Notes under the pieces: model-generated
What the model was told of the DNA's origin: nothing
The model's input: only the letters and a program-made list of their open reading frames with translations
Databases searched by the model: none
DNA from: Pseudonocardia sp. MH-G8
Lineage (GTDB): Bacteria > Actinomycetota > Actinomycetes > Mycobacteriales > Pseudonocardiaceae
Length of the DNA stretch: 64,000 nucleotides
Direction of reading: 5' to 3'
Assembly (NCBI RefSeq): GCF_002262885.1
Contig: NZ_NKYF01000019.1
Coordinates: 62,001 to 126,000 of the forward strand
In this document: positions 63,202-64,000 of the stretch, piece by piece
Layout: the number at the start of each line of letters is the position of its first letter
Position numbering within the stretch: position 1 is the stretch's first letter
Position numbers and translations under genes: made by a program

Positions 63202-64000
63202 ATGGATCGGCCGATGGGGATGCTGCGCGGGGTCGTGCGCGGTGCCGAGGCGCCGAAATCGATCAAGAAGGGCACGATCCCGAGGATCTGGGCGTTCGCG
63301 CAGCCCTATCGCGGCTGGTTGCTGGCGTTCCTGCTGCTCACCGTCGTCTCGGCCACGGTCGGCGTGCTCACGCCCGTGCTCGCCGGCCGCGTCGTCAACG
63401 CGATCGTGGCGGGCGGCGAGGTGTCGGCGGCCGCGGCCACCGTGGTCGGTCTCGCTGCGGGGATCGCGGCGCTGGCGGTGCTGGAGGCCGTCGTCGGGCT
63501 GGTGTCGCGCTGGTTCTCCTCCCGGATCGGTGAGGGTCTGATCGTGGACCTGCGCCGAGCGGTCTACGAGCACGTGCAGCGCATGCCGGTGGCCTTCTTC
63601 ACGCGCACGCGCACCGGCGCGCTGGTCAGCCGGCTCAACAACGACGTCATCGGCGCCCAGTCGGCGATCACCTCGACGCTGGCCACGGTGCTGAGCAACA
63701 GCATCCAGCTCGCGCTCGCGCTCGGCGTGATGATCACGCTCGCGTGGCAGGTGACGCTGCTGGCCCTGGTGCTGCTGCCGATCTTCGTGCTGCCCGCGCG
63801 CCGCTTCGGCCGGCGCCTGGCCGAGCTGCGCCGCGAGGCGGCGGACCTGAACGCCGGCATGGGCAACCAGATGACCGAGCGGTTCTCCGCGCCCGGCGCC
63901 ACGCTGGTGAAGCTCTTCGGAAGGCCCGAAGAGGAGGCGCAGGACTTCGGCGAGCGCGCCGAGCGCGTCCGCGACATCGGTGTGCGCACCGCGATGGTCT
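63202..64000 (+). CDS. ABC exporter, fused permease/ATPase, 3' end missing
   Basis: 266 residues visible, running off the window. It begins with MDRPMGMLRGVVRG, then membrane segments at about 38-62, 75-97 and two more near 150-195, with the type IV ABC exporter cytoplasmic pattern VYEHVQRMPVAFFTRTRTG and LVSRLNNDVIGAQ. The nucleotide-binding domain lies beyond 64000. GGGGG at 63191-63195 is a plausible ribosome-binding site. Probably a drug, lipid or peptide exporter; the substrate cannot be told. Confidence 0.88.
   Translation, partial: MDRPMGMLRGVVRGAEAPKSIKKGTIPRIWAFAQPYRGWLLAFLLLTVVSATVGVLTPVLAGRVVNAIVAGGEVSAAAATVVGLAAGIAALAVLEAVVGLVSRWFSSRIGEGLIVDLRRAVYEHVQRMPVAFFTRTRTGALVSRLNNDVIGAQSAITSTLATVLSNSIQLALALGVMITLAWQVTLLALVLLPIFVLPARRFGRRLAELRREAADLNAGMGNQMTERFSAPGATLVKLFGRPEEEAQDFGERAERVRDIGVRTAMV

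Overview
The window is high-GC actinobacterial chromosome. Synteny and protein character (WhiA, RbpA, OpcA, SufR-led suf operon, many GTG starts, start-codon-overlapping operons) point to the Pseudonocardiales, probably Pseudonocardia or a close relative. That assignment is inference; there is no rRNA in the window. Almost all of it is ordinary core chromosome with tightly packed operons. I see no prophage, complete insertion sequence, CRISPR array, tRNA or rRNA.

Layout. 1-2810: end of a riboflavin operon (ribE fragment, ribBA, ribH, PH-domain membrane protein). 2835-5425: a dihydroorotate-dehydrogenase-like flavoprotein, a HAD hydrolase and a DUF2786 protein. 5586-14505: the classical actinobacterial run uvrC-rapZ-yvcK-whiA, then the glycolytic operon gap-pgk-tpiA, secG and rbpA. 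14548-15819: a proline-rich lipoprotein and a NYN-domain protein. 15819-23898 (minus): the pentose phosphate operon tkt-tal-pgi-zwf-opcA-pgl, in which the pgi product has lost its recognisable active-site motifs. 24170-33467: heme A and cytochrome oxidase genes (ctaB, ctaA, ctaD) around a formaldehyde-type dehydrogenase, an S9 peptidase with a shifted C-terminus and a quinone oxidoreductase. 33478-36847: an ABC-2 exporter and an MptB-like mannosyltransferase. 36942-43320: the Fe-S assembly operon sufR-B-D-C-S-U and a MIP18-family gene. 43359-50390: an Asp/Glu-racemase-like protein, two regulators, a class III cyclase with a universal stress protein, an isolated lycopene cyclase and a dGTPase. 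50399-57159 (minus): a catabolic operon combining a tripartite tricarboxylate transporter (TctC-B-A), a KDG-type kinase, an IclR regulator, a KDPG-type aldolase, an aldo/keto reductase and an HbpS-like protein. 57369-64000: an SDR, an ABC-F protein preceded by a seven-codon leader ORF, a small HTH protein, an enoyl-CoA hydratase, an amidase and the start of an ABC exporter.

The genes form central-metabolism modules: glycolysis and the oxidative pentose phosphate pathway share sugar phosphates; ctaA/ctaB supply heme A to the oxidase subunit CtaD; the suf operon supplies Fe-S clusters under a cluster-sensing repressor; the tct/KDG operon looks like a self-regulated sugar-acid uptake and cleavage route. 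The less ordinary content lies between and at the edges of genes: several dispersed palindromic repeats that look like terminators (13776, 29558, 27231, 61326, 61383, 43335), a large diverged inverted repeat (26677-27070), and a set of nine TANNNT boxes 6-9 nt before start codons that suggests widespread leaderless transcription.
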